DNA of 64,000 nucleotides from Planctomicrobium piriforme. GTDB taxonomy: Bacteria; Planctomycetota; Planctomycetia; Planctomycetales; Planctomycetaceae. A program made the translations under genes and the position numbers. Each line of letters starts with the position of its first letter. The stretch's first letter is position 1. Where the stretch lies: positions 1 to 64,000 of the forward strand of contig CAMATH010000008.1 in assembly GCA_945860955.1 (NCBI GenBank), in the 5' to 3' direction. The notes beneath the pieces are model-generated. The model saw only the letters and a list, made by a program, of their open reading frames with translations, did no database searches and was not told the DNA's origin. This document shows, piece by piece, positions 34,101 through 42,164 of the stretch.

Positions 34101-34735
34101 GGGCGGGCGTCCGTCGCGCTTCCAGCGCGAACACACCGGACGCCCGTGGGGGCGCCGTGTGCGTCGCCCCCAGGCCCCTCGCCGGGGTATGGATCCGCTC
34201 CGCGGTGGCCGACGCCGACAGGGCGCATGGTGCGGACCCACGTCGCGGACCGCCGGTAGGCGGGCGCGACCCCCCAGCCTGGCGCCGCGTCGGTCACCGA
34301 GTTTACGAGGGGCCAGCGTGTCGACCATGGATGGGGGGTCGCGGTGCAGGCCGCGACGTGGTGTCCCTTGTAACGTGGCGTTCTCCGTGGCTTTCGGAAG
34401 CCACAAATTCGGTCGAGCTCCGCTCGCCTGTCGATCGCCGTCCGGTCGCCTGTGGGGGCGATCGATCGGCGTGGCCTCGGCGCCCGCCCGGCCGGACAAC
34501 TCTGGGGTCGGATCGACGCTGCGCCGCAATCCCCTTTTCTCTCGCGTTGCCGTTCGTCCGGACCGCTCCGGCGGTCCGTCCTCCGTCGTCTGAAATCTTT
34601 CAAAAAGCAGGCCCGCCGCAGCGGGCCCCCCTTTGCTTATACAATAGAGCTTTGTAACAAGGCTTTGTCGGAAGGAAACCGACGAAGAGATTCTGGCTTG
34701 TACATGCCGTTGTTCGGATGGGCGGTTCTGGAAAA
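34101..34735. other. GC-rich intergenic region with several inverted repeats, candidate origin region
   Basis: Between the primase-like gene and the iterons. Dyads include GGGCGTCCG (34105-34113)/CGGACGCCC (34138-34146), and near 34668-34684 GTCGG/CCGAC, beside an AT-richer stretch (GCTTATACAATAGAGC). Frames here have no recognisable product. Dyads plus AT-rich stretch plus iterons next to RepA resemble an iteron plasmid origin. Confidence 0.4.
34610..34627 (-). terminator. Terminator after repA
   Basis: Stem GGCCCGC/GCGGGCC with loop CGCA; on the minus strand it is followed by TGCTTTTTG. It is 200 bp past the repA stop in the direction of transcription. Confidence 0.5.
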
Positions 34736-34810
34736 GGTCCGGCAAACACCAATAGTCGGTCCGGCAAACGCCAATACCTGCGTTCGAAAAAGGTCCGGCG
34801 AACGCCAACA
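34736..34810. repeat. Three iteron-like direct repeats next to repA
   Basis: 19-bp units GGTCCGGCAAACACCAATA (34736), GGTCCGGCAAACGCCAATA (34758) and GGTCCGGCGAACGCCAACA (34792). Starts are 22 and 34 bp apart. Number, length and position beside a RepA gene fit Rep-binding iterons, although the set lies downstream of repA. Confidence 0.6.
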
Positions 34811-34825
34811 GGGGGCGAGCCGATT

Positions 34826-36292
34826 TCAGGCTTCTGTGGCCTTCCGTTCCAGAAGCCAGACTCCGAAGTCGGGGAACTGGAAGTGTTCCCGTTCGATCTT
34901 TTCCAGCGCAGCCTCGCGGGCTGCCTCGCGGTAATGGTGTGGGTTGAGCGCCCGATGCAGTTCCTGGAACGCGGTCGAGAATGCCATGTAGTGTTTTCTC
35001 CCTTCGGAACTGGCGAGGTATGCCTGAAACGCCGCCTGGCGTTCGGCGGCATACACCGATCGGAGCGACTGCTCTTCCTGTGCCTGGCTGGCTTTCTCGC
35101 GTTCCCACCGCTCACGCTGCTGCGCCTTGTCGTGGATGTAGATCCAGTCGGGAGGCATGCGCTGGTTCTGGATCCCGTCGATCAGGAACGCCGCCGGCGA
35201 GACCTTGAATCCGGGAAATCCGTGCGGTTTTTCGTGCATCGCGGCGTCGGTGATCTTGACCCACCGCTGGATGTTGGCGCGAGTTTGCGTCTCAAACAAC
35301 CGGCGGATCGCCGCCGCGTCGACGCCGATCTTCTGGAGCGGTTCGAAGAGTGGATCCTCCGAAATCGCATTCTTTCGGCCTGTGGTGCGTTTGGATTCCG
35401 CCTGGCGGAAGTACTCCCCTTCGAAGAATTGAACGACGTAGAGCCCCTTCCCACGTCGAATAAACAGGTCTTGCGGACCGGCCTGCCCCTGCCCGAGTTC
35501 GATGATCTGGTGATCAAGAAGTTCGCGGATGCAGCGAATCAGGTCGAATTTTCGCTTCTTGAGCGGCCTGTCGGCCGAGAAACCGATTCCGTTGATCGTC
35601 AAATCGTCGACATTGAGAAACACCCGCTTCGAGCGCCAGAAGCGGTCTTTCAATTTGAGGAACAGTCGCCGACTCGCAGGGCTGAGGTGCTGGTAAAGAT
35701 CGAGATCGAAGAGGAGCGTTCCTCCGGTCGCCTGGCACATCTTGAAAAACATCGACGACCATTCGATGCGCCAGGCCCGATCGGTCGCAACGTCCCCTCC
35801 CTGGCCGCGTGTCGGCAGGAAGCTCGAAAGAAAATGCATCGTCACCCGTTCGTGCTGTTGGGTGACCGGGTTGTAGAACGCAGTGTTCTGGTATGCAACG
35901 AGTGAAAGACGCTCCAGCGACCTTCTGAGTTGGTCGTACTGGTATCCTCCCATCGACATCCCCAGTCGCTTGATGAGCCAGTACGGGGTGGCGAGCAGAG
36001 TCGGCTCGGCATTCGGCTGCGACAGGGTGATGCCCAGCAATCCCCAGAGGACGTATTCGTCTTCGGATTGCAATCCTCGGGGGGCATAAACGGTGACCTG
36101 GGCGGCTTGTTGCTTGTCCCCCGCCTTGAACGAATACTCTGTGTCGAACGTCGCGGTTGTGCGTTCCCCTCCCTGTAGCGGCCAGAGGGCCGTTTCCAAT
36201 AGCGAAAGCTGGGCGATCGCTTCACGCTCTATCCCGGGGAGGCGGTAGCGGTTTTTCTTCGTCGTGCCGTTGCGGGTCTCAGTTCCCGTCAT
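34826..36292 (-). CDS. Plasmid replication initiator protein A (RepA, pfam10134-type)
   Basis: 488 aa from ATG 36292 (a start at 36325 would add 11 residues). Winged-helix initiator features: a first domain (YVLWGLLGITLSQ, LLATPYWLIKRLGMSMGGYQYDQLRRSLERLS), then SMFFKMCQATGGTLLFDLDLYQHLSPASRRLFLKL and RCIRELLDHQIIELGQG. The C-terminal third is a Gln/Glu/Arg-rich helical tail with repeated EKASQAQEE-like stretches. It corresponds to RPA-type initiators of broad-host plasmids. Presence in a chromosome flanked by a tRNA fragment indicates an integrated plasmid. Iterons lie just past its stop, and a small DNA-binding-like gene lies upstream on the same strand. Confidence 0.8.
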   Translation of the reverse strand: MTGTETRNGTTKKNRYRLPGIEREAIAQLSLLETALWPLQGGERTTATFDTEYSFKAGDKQQAAQVTVYAPRGLQSEDEYVLWGLLGITLSQPNAEPTLLATPYWLIKRLGMSMGGYQYDQLRRSLERLSLVAYQNTAFYNPVTQQHERVTMHFLSSFLPTRGQGGDVATDRAWRIEWSSMFFKMCQATGGTLLFDLDLYQHLSPASRRLFLKLKDRFWRSKRVFLNVDDLTINGIGFSADRPLKKRKFDLIRCIRELLDHQIIELGQGQAGPQDLFIRRGKGLYVVQFFEGEYFRQAESKRTTGRKNAISEDPLFEPLQKIGVDAAAIRRLFETQTRANIQRWVKITDAAMHEKPHGFPGFKVSPAAFLIDGIQNQRMPPDWIYIHDKAQQRERWEREKASQAQEEQSLRSVYAAERQAAFQAYLASSEGRKHYMAFSTAFQELHRALNPHHYREAAREAALEKIEREHFQFPDFGVWLLERKATEA

Positions 36293-36388
36293 GGGTGAAG
36301 TGGAGCATGTGCCGAGAGGGGCCACCGGTCAATTTGAAGGGCTTGCCACAATGGGAGCGGGTGATGCAGTGCGATTTCCACCGGCAAT

Positions 36389-37039
36389 TCAGCGGAACCA
36401 GCGGGCGAACAAACCTCTCGTCGGCTGGGGCTTCGGCTGAACTTTCTCGGGCTGCTTTTCGGGAGTTTTTCCTTTCGGTTGCGGCTTTTCCTTTTCGCAT
36501 TCCCGCTCCTTGGGCGAAGCGGATTTCGATTCAGCCGCTGGAGCCCGTGCCGGCGTGGCGTCGATTGTATTTTTCCTTGGGTGCGGCGTGCCGTCCGTCA
36601 GCCGAAGCTGCTGCTGGAGCGAACCGATCAAAAGGTTTCCCTCTCGGAGTCGTTCCGAGAGACCGCTGATGAGTTCCATCTGCTGGGACATCATTCCCGA
36701 CTGCGTGGCGATCTGCTGGTTTTTGATCGTCAGTTCCGCCTGGAGCATGGCGATCAGATCGGACTGCCCGTTGGACGCTGCCTGCCCAGTTGATCTACCG
36801 CTCCCCTGCTCGGCCGCGGGCTGCTCGGGAACTTCGCGTCTCAACAATTCCTCGGAAATGCGCCAAGCGAAGTTTTCCCCTTTGACGCGTAAGTCGCGGA
36901 CTTCGTCGACGGTTGGACGAATCTGATCGCGGTCAGGATGAGCCGCGGCTTCGATGATCGGATAGATGATCCGGCGGATCGACGACGGAGACTTGCCGGT
37001 GATGAGTGCCGCTTCCTTGACGGTGTGAAAGGCGTTCAC
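36389..37039 (-). CDS. Helix-turn-helix-like, coiled-coil plasmid protein
   Basis: 216 aa. N-terminal HTH-like start (TVKEAALITGKSPSSIRRII), a region of helices that may coil (about 100-145, LQAELTIKNQQIATQSGMM), and a charged Lys/Pro/Glu tail (about 150-216, PKPQPTRGLFARWFR). The start is GTG 37039, preceded by a C-rich leader (CCCCTCCCCTCCT) and not a Shine-Dalgarno sequence. The layout resembles plasmid partition or copy-control accessory proteins, but this is not a firm match. It precedes repA on the same strand with a 96-bp gap. Confidence 0.6.
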   Translation of the reverse strand: MNAFHTVKEAALITGKSPSSIRRIIYPIIEAAAHPDRDQIRPTVDEVRDLRVKGENFAWRISEELLRREVPEQPAAEQGSGRSTGQAASNGQSDLIAMLQAELTIKNQQIATQSGMMSQQMELISGLSERLREGNLLIGSLQQQLRLTDGTPHPRKNTIDATPARAPAAESKSASPKERECEKEKPQPKGKTPEKQPEKVQPKPQPTRGLFARWFR

Positions 37040-37274
37040 AGGAGGGGAGGGGAATGTCGTGTCGAGACTACCACACTGGAACCCGTTGGCAAGGGGTTTC
37101 GGCAGCGTGTCAGATCACGTTGCCACGGCACCGTTTCGACAAGGTGACGACAACCTGCCCGGCGGGGTTTCAGCGACTACCAAACTGCGGGGTTGGAACG
37201 GTACGGCAGGGTGCCGGAGACCGCTTCGAAATGGTGCCGAGTTGCAACCCTCGGAGTGACTCCGGAAACGTACC

Positions 37275-37347
37275 ACGGCAGGGGAGCGGCAAGATTCTTG
37301 GAACGTGACCACAGTCGTTCCATGGAACCGCTCCGCGAACCTGCCGG
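37275..37347 (-). repeat. 73-bp inverted-repeat-ended element, copy A
   Basis: On the minus strand it begins CCGGCAGG and ends CCCCTGCCGT, so the ends are inverted repeats (CGGCAGG/CCTGCCG). Inside it has the palindrome GTTCCATGGAAC. Copies B and C are also 73 bp. Confidence 0.65.
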
Positions 37348-37497
37348 CAGCCTTTCACAGCGCCTGAAAGCGGCTTCCAGACTGCATTCCAACGATGTGC
37401 GGCTGGAGAGTATCGGCAACGTTTCCCGGCCTTCCATGGCGAGCTATCAGGTGACGACACGTACGCGTGGCACGGCAATCGGCGATGACCATTTCGA

Positions 37498-37785
37498 TCA
37501 ATGTTCCGACGGCAGCAACGCTGTGATCGCCCCGCCATCATCGTCCTCGATGAACCACAGTCCTTCCGGTTTGTCCGGGTCATCGAAAACCTGCAGGTAG
37601 TCGAGGCCATTTTTTTCGACGGCGAGCTGCTGGAGCTGGATGAGGCAGTGGTAGATCGCATCCCGGTAGAGCTCGATGCAGGCCGGCGTCGCGACGAATG
37701 GTTTCTCCGCGCTCGGCTGGAACATGTACCGAGAGTCGGGATCCTCGAAGGGGATTTCCTGGACTTTCAGAATCGGCTTATCCAT
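37498..37785 (-). CDS. Hypothetical 95-aa island protein
   Basis: Starts MDKPILKVQEIPFEDPDSRY, acidic C-terminus (WFIEDDDGGAITALLPSEH). Small soluble orphan. ATG 37785 chosen over the long upstream reading, which has no conserved features. It is preceded by the C-rich leader found before other small genes here (TTCCCACCCCGCCT). Function unknown. Confidence 0.5.
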   Translation of the reverse strand: MDKPILKVQEIPFEDPDSRYMFQPSAEKPFVATPACIELYRDAIYHCLIQLQQLAVEKNGLDYLQVFDDPDKPEGLWFIEDDDGGAITALLPSEH

Positions 37786-37872
37786 AGGCGGGGTGGGAAT
37801 CGAATCGCGGTTGGCGGGCCACAGTCGACACAGCGACCGGCGGTCGCGACGTGGTGTCGAATGATGCCATGA

Positions 37873-37945
37873 ACGGTGGGGGAGTGGCAAGGTGACGAGA
37901 ACCGGCCGCAGGCGGTTCGACGGAGCCGCTGCACGACCCTGCCGG
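37873..37945 (-). repeat. 73-bp inverted-repeat-ended element, copy B
   Basis: Minus strand CCGGCAGGG at one end, CCCCCACCGT at the other. More diverged than A and C (the terminal repeat is imperfect), but the length is the same. Confidence 0.55.
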
Positions 37946-38038
37946 TCGGCTGGGAGCGATCCTGCGGATCGCGGTGGACCGCCAACCGCGCCGGTGATGC
38001 ATGATCTGGGCAACGTGGCCGCTGCTCGCACAAAAAAA

Positions 38039-38064
38039 GCCCCGGTGACCGAAGTCATCGGGGC
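38039..38064. terminator. Bidirectional terminator, copy 1
   Basis: GCCCCGGTGAC/GTCATCGGGGC stem (11 bp, one G-T pair), loop CGAA, flanked by an A-run on one side and TTTT on the other. It lies 50 bp after the stop of the minus-strand DUF4313 gene. Confidence 0.7.
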
Positions 38065-38113
38065 GGTTTTCCGAATGCGGGTTCAATGCCGAATCGATTC
38101 GGCGATTCCGCCG

Positions 38114-38392
38114 CTATGTTCGAATCCGGCAAATCGGCAGCCCCATTGTGTCGGCGTGCCGTCCGGTGGCCTCGATCGCGCCCGACCGGATGAGTTCCTC
38201 GTAGAGCCCCTCGTTTTCAGAGTAGGTCTTGAACGCGAACTCGTCGGGGCCGATCTCCTCGAAGGGGAGATTGACGGAGACTGTGGCGTAGTCTTCGCCG
38301 TTCTCGACGAGCTGAACGGCGAGCCGGCCGTTTTGGTAACGGCCAAGTTCGATCTCGACCTCTTTCAGGCCGAAGTGATCAATGTGGACCAT
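38114..38392 (-). CDS. DUF4313-domain protein
   Basis: 92 aa: GRYQNGRLAVQLVENGEDYATVSVNLP followed by EIGPDEFAFKTYSENEGLYEEL, the typical beginning-to-end pattern of DUF4313, a plasmid and phage-island family of unknown role. ATG 38392 has a C-rich leader (TTCCCCCCACCACCC). Terminator copy 1 follows. Confidence 0.7.
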   Translation of the reverse strand: MVHIDHFGLKEVEIELGRYQNGRLAVQLVENGEDYATVSVNLPFEEIGPDEFAFKTYSENEGLYEELIRSGAIEATGRHADTMGLPICRIRT

Positions 38393-38709
38393 GGGTGGTG
38401 GGGGGAAGTTGATAAATCGCCGGGATTGCTCCGCGGCAGCAGGAACCCAGCAAGCCGCAGCCCGCCGTCAAGGCGTGCGAGCGGAAGGCCGCAGCCGTGG
38501 CGATCCCGCAGGTTTCGGAGTGGTCAGCGAACGAAACCTCTTGCGCGGTCGCCCCGCGAGCTACCCTTGCACGGCAGTAGGGATCGGCTTGCAACACTTT
38601 GCTGCCCTGCGAGCAATCAGCGCTCATAGCTTGGGGAGTCACCGACTACGGACTGTCCAGACTTCGGAATGGTCGTCGTGGAATAGTGGGGCATCGAGGA
38701 ATTCAATCG

Positions 38710-38782
38710 ACGGCAGGGGAGTGGCAAGATTCCGGGAAGTTGGCGCTGGCCCTTCCACGGAACCGCTCCGCGACCCTGCCGG
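38710..38782 (-). repeat. 73-bp inverted-repeat-ended element, copy C
   Basis: Minus strand CCGGCAGGG... end CCCCTGCCGTC: ends match as CGGCAGGG/CCCTGCCG. Inside, TTCCGTGGAA. About 150 bp below the terminator of the next gene. Confidence 0.65.
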
Positions 38783-38866
38783 TTCTTTGGGCGCGATCCC
38801 GATCGCGACAGTCCGCCAATCACACCGTCGGTAGACGAAAATTTTTACCGCTGCGCTCACAAAAAA

Positions 38867-38892
38867 GCCCCGGTGACCGAATTCATCGGGGC
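38867..38892. terminator. Bidirectional terminator, copy 2
   Basis: GCCCCGGTGA/TCATCGGGGC stem with A-run before it, nearly the same sequence as copy 1. It sits 8 bp after the stop of 38900-39202. Confidence 0.7.
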
Positions 38893-38899
38893 TGAACTC

Positions 38900-39202
38900 T
38901 CACTGCGCTTTTTCGATAACTCGCTGCACGAAATACGGAATTGGCGAACCAGAGTCGTTGATGGATCCATCCTCCATTCCTGCGTACACCTGTTTCAGGA
39001 CATCGAGCATTTCTGGGGCGACTGCGATGAGACGGGCGTTCGCAGCCTCTTGGCTCTCGTTGCAGAGAAGTTCGATACTCGCGACAGGGAATTTTCTTGA
39101 TCGTCCGACAATTCGGAATCCAGTTCGATCATCGGGAGTCGGGTATGTTTCGATTTTCCACGGTCCAGTCGTGTGTGCCGGTGATGTGGATGCGGTGTGC
39201 AT
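38900..39202 (-). CDS. Small phage/plasmid-type protein
   Basis: 100 aa from ATG 39202. The middle reads FRIVGRSRKFPVASIELLCN...NARLIAVAPEMLDVLKQVYAGMED: the ANARLIAAAPELLEAL pattern of small phage and plasmid proteins of unknown role. Start chosen to remove an 88-residue low-complexity extension; upstream TTCCTCCCCCACTTCCC is C-rich. Terminator copy 2 follows directly. Confidence 0.65.
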   Translation of the reverse strand: MHTASTSPAHTTGPWKIETYPTPDDRTGFRIVGRSRKFPVASIELLCNESQEAANARLIAVAPEMLDVLKQVYAGMEDGSINDSGSPIPYFVQRVIEKAQ

Positions 39203-39515
39203 CGGGAAGTGGGGGAGGAAGTGAAAAGCCCGTAGGCACGCTGGAATGGACAGGCCCGCGCCGGCGGTCAAGGAGGAACGCGCAGCGGCAAATCCTTGAC
39301 CGGAAAGGCGCGAGTCTGTCAGGGTTGGCTGCCTACGTGGCGTTCGCGTCCGAATAACTCCTGATGCGCCCTTCCAGTTTCGCCGGTGTGAAAGCCGTTC
39401 CTCGCGGTCGTTCGATGAATCCGCGCCACGACTTCGCCGCCGTGTTCCGAAAAGATGCCCTTCCACAGGAACCGTTCCGCAACGCTCTCGGCGGCCGGAG
39501 ATGAATAGCCAACGC

Positions 39516-39698
39516 CTACCGGCCCGTGATTAACCGCATCACAAGCGACCGATGCCCTCTCGGTTCGCCCTGCTGTCGGACATCGGAGATGTAGGCGGCG
39601 GGATTCTCTCGAAGGAGGCGAACGGCCTTTGTGTACGCCTCGTCTCGCGAGGCAGCGTCGATGATGCAGCCGTATTGGAGCTTGACCTGGTACAGCAT
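39516..39698 (-). CDS. Hypothetical 60-aa island protein
   Basis: MLYQVKLQYGCIIDAASRDE...AYTKAVRLLRENPAAYISDV: a small protein with a helix like those of DUF-type phage proteins. ATG 39698 has the C-rich leader TTCCCCTCCCCCATC. No family. Confidence 0.5.
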   Translation of the reverse strand: MLYQVKLQYGCIIDAASRDEAYTKAVRLLRENPAAYISDVRQQGEPRGHRSLVMRLITGR

Positions 39699-40088
39699 GA
39701 TGGGGGAGGGGAATGGAAGTAAGGAAGCCCGGATTGGGCTGGCTGCCCCCCAGTCCGCCGGCCCGCAGTCAAGGTGGAGACCGGAGGTACGACCTTGACG
39801 GCGGAAAGCGACGGCGGACCAAACTGCGGCCAGCCCGAGCCGGGCCGTGGAAACGAAATCGACTTGTCGATCGCGAGCGCGTGGCGAAATGACGACCTGC
39901 GTTGATCGCAAAATGGTCGTCAGGAAACTTGATTCCGCTGGCACAGATGTTGGCACAGAACCGTTGAGTCGCCGTGGAAAAACACGTAGAATCTGGACTG
40001 TTTGGAAAGGGTTGAGTCAGCACTCAATTTGTCCAAAAACCTCTGTTTCTAAAGGGTTTTGATCGCGTTCCCGCCCCTTCGATTCCAT
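39699..40088. other. Gap without a firm gene
   Basis: Plus-strand frame near 39900-40040 reads RKLDSAGTDVGTEPLSRRGK, faintly like the end of a tyrosine recombinase such as commonly borders an attachment site. Too short to call. Confidence 0.3.
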
Positions 40089-40133
40089 GGCCTCCGGAGC
40101 CGAAGGTTGGTGGTTCGAATCCACTCGGGGATA
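40089..40133 (+). tRNA. 3' half of tRNA-Arg(CCG), attachment-site remnant
   Basis: Anticodon arm GGC-CTCCGGA-GCC with anticodon CCG (40094-40096), variable loop, T arm GGTGG-TTCGAAT-CCACT, acceptor 3' strand CGGGGAT and discriminator A. The 5' half (acceptor ATCCCCG, D arm) is absent. Such 3' fragments are left where integrases recombine into tRNA genes. By orientation the intact gene should lie to the left, outside the window. Confidence 0.75.
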
Positions 40134-40712
40134 CTCGTCTTACGGCAAATCGACAGGGGTCTGTCACAGAACCCGGCCCGGTTCCAACCGGACGGGGAGG
40201 CAACGAACCTTCCGGCTTGTCCAGCAGTTTTCACTCGCTGGAGGGTTCAAGATGCCGAAGAAGGTTGGCGAGATTCCGAACCCCCAGCGGTCGGCTGGGA
40301 GCGATCGAGACGGTCTACGAACTCGCGGACTCTTTGTTAACGGAAATCTCTGTTTGGCCGTTCACCTGGAACTTGGGTGCGGAAAACGAATCGACTGGTT
40401 GGCAGGACAAAGAGTACGGCAGAACTGGAGCGGCAGGGTTGGCCGACCCCAAGGAGCGGCCGGCTCGAAGCGACGGACCGGTCTGCCGAGGCTGCCCAAT
40501 CGGTCCAGTCTCGTGGAGTTTCGGCACCGAAGATGACCGACACCGCTCTTGGCGCTGGACGCAAATTCCAGGTCTGACAAAATCGACCACACCGCCGCCC
40601 GTCATGCGCTGTACAAGATTGTCGCCGACCCCAGAACTCCCCGCATTTTCCGCAGATTGTCGTGTCCCGGATCTTCCCCCCGATTCTGTTTTCACAGACG
40701 AGGAACTTCTGC
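40134..40712. other. Gap beside the tRNA fragment
   Basis: No recognised gene; small plus frames (for example from ATG 40251) look unconserved. This is where the island ends and conserved chromosome begins. Confidence 0.4.
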
Positions 40713-42083
40713 TTAGATCACTTCGTGCAACGGCTCGTTGCCCGTATCGACCAGATACTGCGGAACCCCCGACTGATCAAACACCCGAATGTTCTGGGCG
40801 TCGATGCCGGCACACTTGTAGAGAGTCGCGAAGACTTCCTGGAATTTGACCGGACGCAGCGACGGGTGTTCGCCGTACCGGTTGGTTGTTCCAATCGCCT
40901 GACCGGTTCGCATTCCTCCGCCCGCCAGGATTGCCGTGTTCGCCTGCGGCCAGTGATCCCGGCTGTTGTTGCCGTTGATCTTGGGGGTGCGTCCAAACTC
41001 ACCCCAGACGACCACCGCGACATCCCGATCCAGTCCCCGTTCATGCAGGTCAGACACCAAGGCCGACAATCCCTGGTCGAGCAGCGGGCATTCCTCGCGA
41101 CATTTGGGGTAGTTCATGCCGTCGGGACCGTGCCAGTCCCAGCGGCTGTAGTTCAGCGACACAAACCGCGCGCCCGCTTCCACCAGTCGGCGGGCGACAC
41201 AGAAGTTTTCAATCATCGGCGGCGCGCCGTCACGCTGGAATTCTTCGCTGCTTTTGCCATAACGGGCGACGATCTGCGGGTCTTCTTTCGACAGATCGAG
41301 AGCGTCAACGAGCCGGGAGGTGGTGAGGATCCCCATCGCCTGCTGCGCGTAAACGTCCATGCTCTCCATCACTCCCTTAGCGTCGGCCTGACGACGGAAG
41401 CGATCGAGAGACTGCATGAGCTGGGTTCGGTCGCGGAGTTTGTCGAGAGTCACCCCTTGCAAAACCATGCTGTCGGAAGTGCTGCGGGCTTTGCGACCCA
41501 GCAGGTTGAACGGAGCGTGCGCGACCCCCAGAAAGCCGCCATCCCCGGGTTCGCCCCAAGTGCGGTTGCCCGTGGTATACATGAGCGCCAGGTGGGCGGG
41601 AATCGCGTCGTTCGCGGGGCCTTGCGTTTTAGAAACCCACGCTCCCGCCTCCGGCCAGCCTCCGGGAGGAACCCGACCGCCGCGCTTGCGCCCCGTCATA
41701 CACTGGTAGCCATCGTGCAACCCGTCCGAGTCGGCGAGCGACCGGACGATGTTGAACTTGTCCATCATCTGCGCCATGCGGGGGAACATCTCCGAGACTT
41801 CAATCCCGGGAACGTTCGTTTGAATCGCCGAAAATTCGCCCCGGATCTCGCGCGGTGCCTGCGGCTTCGGATCCCACATGTCGAGGTGGGGAGCCCCGCC
41901 GGGCAGATAGATGTTGATGATCGCCTTGTGCGACAGCCCCGCTTTCGGCTGAGCGGCCCGCAGCGTGTCTGCCAGTGTGATCCCCCCCAATGCCATTCCC
42001 CCCACGGTGAGGAAATCCCGTCGGGAAACACCACTGCAATCAGAGAGCTGGCGGGAAGGTTGGCGGCCGAAAATCGTCAACAT
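40713..42083 (-). CDS. DUF1501 family exported protein
   Basis: 456 aa, Tat-type start (SGVSRRDFLTVGGMALGG). DUF1501 layout: NIYLPGGAPHLDMWDPKP, VGMEVSE-like region, DGLHDGYQCMTGRK, VVVWGEFGRTPKINGNNSRD near 335, C-terminal FATLYKCAGID. DUF1501 proteins have an alkaline-phosphatase/sulfatase-like fold, are usually paired with PSD1 proteins and have unknown substrates. It follows gltA and prs on the same strand. Third Tat-type protein class in the window. Confidence 0.88.
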   Translation of the reverse strand: MLTIFGRQPSRQLSDCSGVSRRDFLTVGGMALGGITLADTLRAAQPKAGLSHKAIINIYLPGGAPHLDMWDPKPQAPREIRGEFSAIQTNVPGIEVSEMFPRMAQMMDKFNIVRSLADSDGLHDGYQCMTGRKRGGRVPPGGWPEAGAWVSKTQGPANDAIPAHLALMYTTGNRTWGEPGDGGFLGVAHAPFNLLGRKARSTSDSMVLQGVTLDKLRDRTQLMQSLDRFRRQADAKGVMESMDVYAQQAMGILTTSRLVDALDLSKEDPQIVARYGKSSEEFQRDGAPPMIENFCVARRLVEAGARFVSLNYSRWDWHGPDGMNYPKCREECPLLDQGLSALVSDLHERGLDRDVAVVVWGEFGRTPKINGNNSRDHWPQANTAILAGGGMRTGQAIGTTNRYGEHPSLRPVKFQEVFATLYKCAGIDAQNIRVFDQSGVPQYLVDTGNEPLHEVI

Positions 42084-42164
42084 CGGGGTGATCCTGTCGT
42101 AGTCACAGTGACAGCGAGACGCATGGAAGCCAGTTTATTTGATCGACAGGTTCGGGTCAACAAG

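Noticed and set aside
33261-35108. 615-codon minus-strand frame over the primase-like gene and origin region
   Set aside because: Crosses a well-supported plus-strand gene and the iterons; low-complexity Arg/Pro/Gly sequence.
39847-40062. End of a tyrosine recombinase next to the tRNA fragment
   Set aside because: Only a short faint likeness (GTDVGTEPLSRRGK); no catalytic Arg/His/Tyr pattern.
40049-40234. Small minus-strand frame containing WIRTTNLRLRRP
   Set aside because: This peptide is the well-known false translation of the antisense of a tRNA; it instead helped locate the tRNA-Arg fragment.
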